A stretch of 64,000 nucleotides of DNA from assembly GCA_947179485.1 (NCBI GenBank), contig OX359247.1, positions 39,346,801 to 39,410,800 of the forward strand. Direction: 5' to 3'. A program made the position numbers and the translations under genes. The notes below the pieces were generated by a model. It was not told where the DNA came from. It was given only the letters and a program-made list of their open reading frames with translations, and did no database searches. This stretch comes from Allacma fusca. Lineage: Eukaryota > Arthropoda > Collembola > Symphypleona > Sminthuridae. The stretch's first letter is position 1, and every line of letters starts with the position of its first letter. Positions 62,683-64,000 of the stretch are shown piece by piece.

Positions 62683-64000
62683 ATGTGCCCATATATTATG
62701 TGCTATTTTGATGATGTCTCCATTGATGCATTAATTGATACAGGAGCCTCTCATAATTTAATACAAAAGAATCACATCCCCTCCAGTGCAGTCATCACTC
62801 CTTGCCCACAAAGATTTGTTATCACAGCAGATAAAGCTCGCATTCCTACGTCCCATATAGCCTCCTTAACGTTCCAACTTGATAACTACTTTTACACAAC
62901 AGAAGCCCATGTCCTTGAAACGCTCACTCCTCCACTCATTCTTGGCTGTAAGTTTATTACACAATTTGACTTTCATATACATCTGAACTCTAACTCACTA
63001 TACAACTCTCACGTATGTCATTACTTTCGTAAGCATTCATACTCGGCCACTTGCTCATCTGAGTGTGGCTGTTCCTCTCCCGTCAAAACATTATTTACTA
63101 TACAACTTCCCCCTCGACACCAAATGTATGTACCTACTACTCCACTACACACGTCTCACACGACATTTTTCAACCCTCATCCACTCATCGAAAAACAATA
63201 CAAAGTTATCTTTCCTCCCGTCATCAACCCAGCGAAAAATGTTTTGCTAGCCACAAACATTTCCACATCTACCCAGATTATTCCCGCAGATACTCTCTTA
63301 GGTCATGCTCAACGCTATGATTTTACCCAAAGCTTAAACACAGCTCCGGTAATTCCTCAGAATTCCACCCCTTTTACTCCTGAACAACTTCAATCCTTAA
63401 ATATTAATCCTAAATTAAGGCCAGCTGAACGCGCCTCGATCATTAGTCTCCTTAATAAGTATTCATATTTATTTGCATGGACACTTATGGATCTTCAAGT
63501 TTGCACCCTCCCCCCCATGCGAATTACGTTAAATTCTGACACTCCAGTTCAGGCTAAACCCTACCGCTTGAGCACCACGGAGCGTGAGATTTTAAAGCAA
63601 GAATTAGATAAATTAATTCAAGCAGGTATAATTGTTCCCTGTGAAAACTCCAATTATTCCACCCCTGTATTTTTAGTCCGCCAAAAATTAGGTAAATGGC
63701 GACTCGTCTGTGATTTTCAAAAACTAAATAAAATCACAGTAGACGAAATATTCCCTCTCCCAAGGATTGATGACTTGCTTTTTCAGTTACGAAGTGCTGC
63801 ATATTTTTCCCCCTTAGATTTATTTAGCGGTTATTACCAAGCCCTCATCCACCCGGATGATCAGCATTTAACTGCTATAGTCACTGAATTCGGATTATAT
63901 ATGTACCTACGTGTATGTTTTGGTCTGAAAAATGCCCCTGCCTACTTTCAAAGGCTAGCTGCTCGTACTCTCGGTACTTTAAGATATACACACGCTGTAT
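62683..64000 (+). CDS. Gypsy pol: protease and reverse transcriptase (partial)
   Basis: Open frame from 62407 (first ATG 62683) to the window end. Retropepsin motif LIDTGASHN at about 62730-62757 and the ILGCKF flap-side motif near 62940. RT starts near 63480 with PYRLSTTER, YSTPVFLVRQK, RLVCDFQKLNK, and the first catalytic box PLDLFSGYYQALIHPDD near 63810-63860; FGLKNAPAYFQRL follows. The YxDD box should lie just beyond the edge. No damage visible. Relative to gag it is in the -1 frame with a 256-nt overlap. Confidence 0.9.
   Translation, partial: MCPYIMCYFDDVSIDALIDTGASHNLIQKNHIPSSAVITPCPQRFVITADKARIPTSHIASLTFQLDNYFYTTEAHVLETLTPPLILGCKFITQFDFHIHLNSNSLYNSHVCHYFRKHSYSATCSSECGCSSPVKTLFTIQLPPRHQMYVPTTPLHTSHTTFFNPHPLIEKQYKVIFPPVINPAKNVLLATNISTSTQIIPADTLLGHAQRYDFTQSLNTAPVIPQNSTPFTPEQLQSLNINPKLRPAERASIISLLNKYSYLFAWTLMDLQVCTLPPMRITLNSDTPVQAKPYRLSTTEREILKQELDKLIQAGIIVPCENSNYSTPVFLVRQKLGKWRLVCDFQKLNKITVDEIFPLPRIDDLLFQLRSAAYFSPLDLFSGYYQALIHPDDQHLTAIVTEFGLYMYLRVCFGLKNAPAYFQRLAARTLGTLRYTHAV

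Larger units (their letters stand above)
60113..64000 (+). mobile_element. Ty3/Gypsy LTR retrotransposon, 5' part, apparently intact
   Basis: Runs off the right edge. 5' LTR 60113-60513, primer binding site from 60514, leader, gag 61034-62662 and a pol frame open to the window end. Gag and pol overlap in different frames (pol is open from 62407; relative shift -1), so pol is likely expressed by -1 frameshifting. No stop interrupts gag or the visible pol, unlike every other LTR element here, suggesting a young copy. Confidence 0.9.

Overview
This is eukaryotic, AT-rich, repeat-laden DNA, almost certainly from an arthropod. Genes are split by short GT-AG introns. Single-copy genes are few: two secreted SEC14/CRAL-TRIO-type genes, a decayed DUF4806-type gene and one intronless terpene-synthase-like gene. 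The rest is transposable elements: a LOA/R1-like LINE, three Ty3/Gypsy elements, one BEL/Pao element, hAT elements, a PIF/Harbinger-like element and a DINE-1-like element. Secreted SEC14 paralogues plus a microbial-looking intronless terpene synthase would fit a springtail or a mite, but the sequence alone does not fix the taxon.

Left part (1-11.0 kb): the 5' end of one secreted SEC14-like gene leaves the window at the left edge. A nearly complete LINE (1737-7212) with a 13-bp target duplication follows, then a five-exon SEC14-like gene (11039-8637, minus) with an hAT MITE in intron 4 and a one-base frame problem in exon 3.

Middle (10.9-33.9 kb): a 9,650-bp segment (10876-20525) is repeated head-to-tail at 20529-30178, nearly identical, with three extra bases TGA at the junction. 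It carries SEC14 exon 1, a CGTTAC-repeat element with a nested DINE-1-like element, an 87-bp-arm hairpin, an hAT MITE, a broken minus-strand Gypsy fragment, the 3' half of a DUF4806 gene, and the first part of a Mag-like Gypsy element. Only the second copy continues into the rest of that Gypsy element. The element splits a coding exon of the DUF4806 gene, whose 5' exons lie at 33353-33863 and carry a nonsense codon.

Right part (34-64 kb): an old BEL/Pao element with both LTRs (37776-43798); the terpene-synthase-like gene (45829-44639, minus), followed on the + strand map by a 3 x 334-bp tandem repeat; an autonomous-type hAT (48961-52871) with a perfect 8-bp target duplication; hAT remnants; a nested stack of DNA transposons (55857-59532) holding two minisatellites that share a 25-bp period; and a young-looking Ty3/Gypsy element (from 60113) with LTR, gag and an intact pol start running off the right edge.

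The most notable signals are the terpene-synthase-like gene, with class I metal-binding motifs and a pyrophosphate-sensor-like Arg exactly 46 residues before its NSE-type motif; the near-identical tandem duplication; and the repeated architecture in which each hAT-like family carries its own degenerate short motif repeated at its ends.
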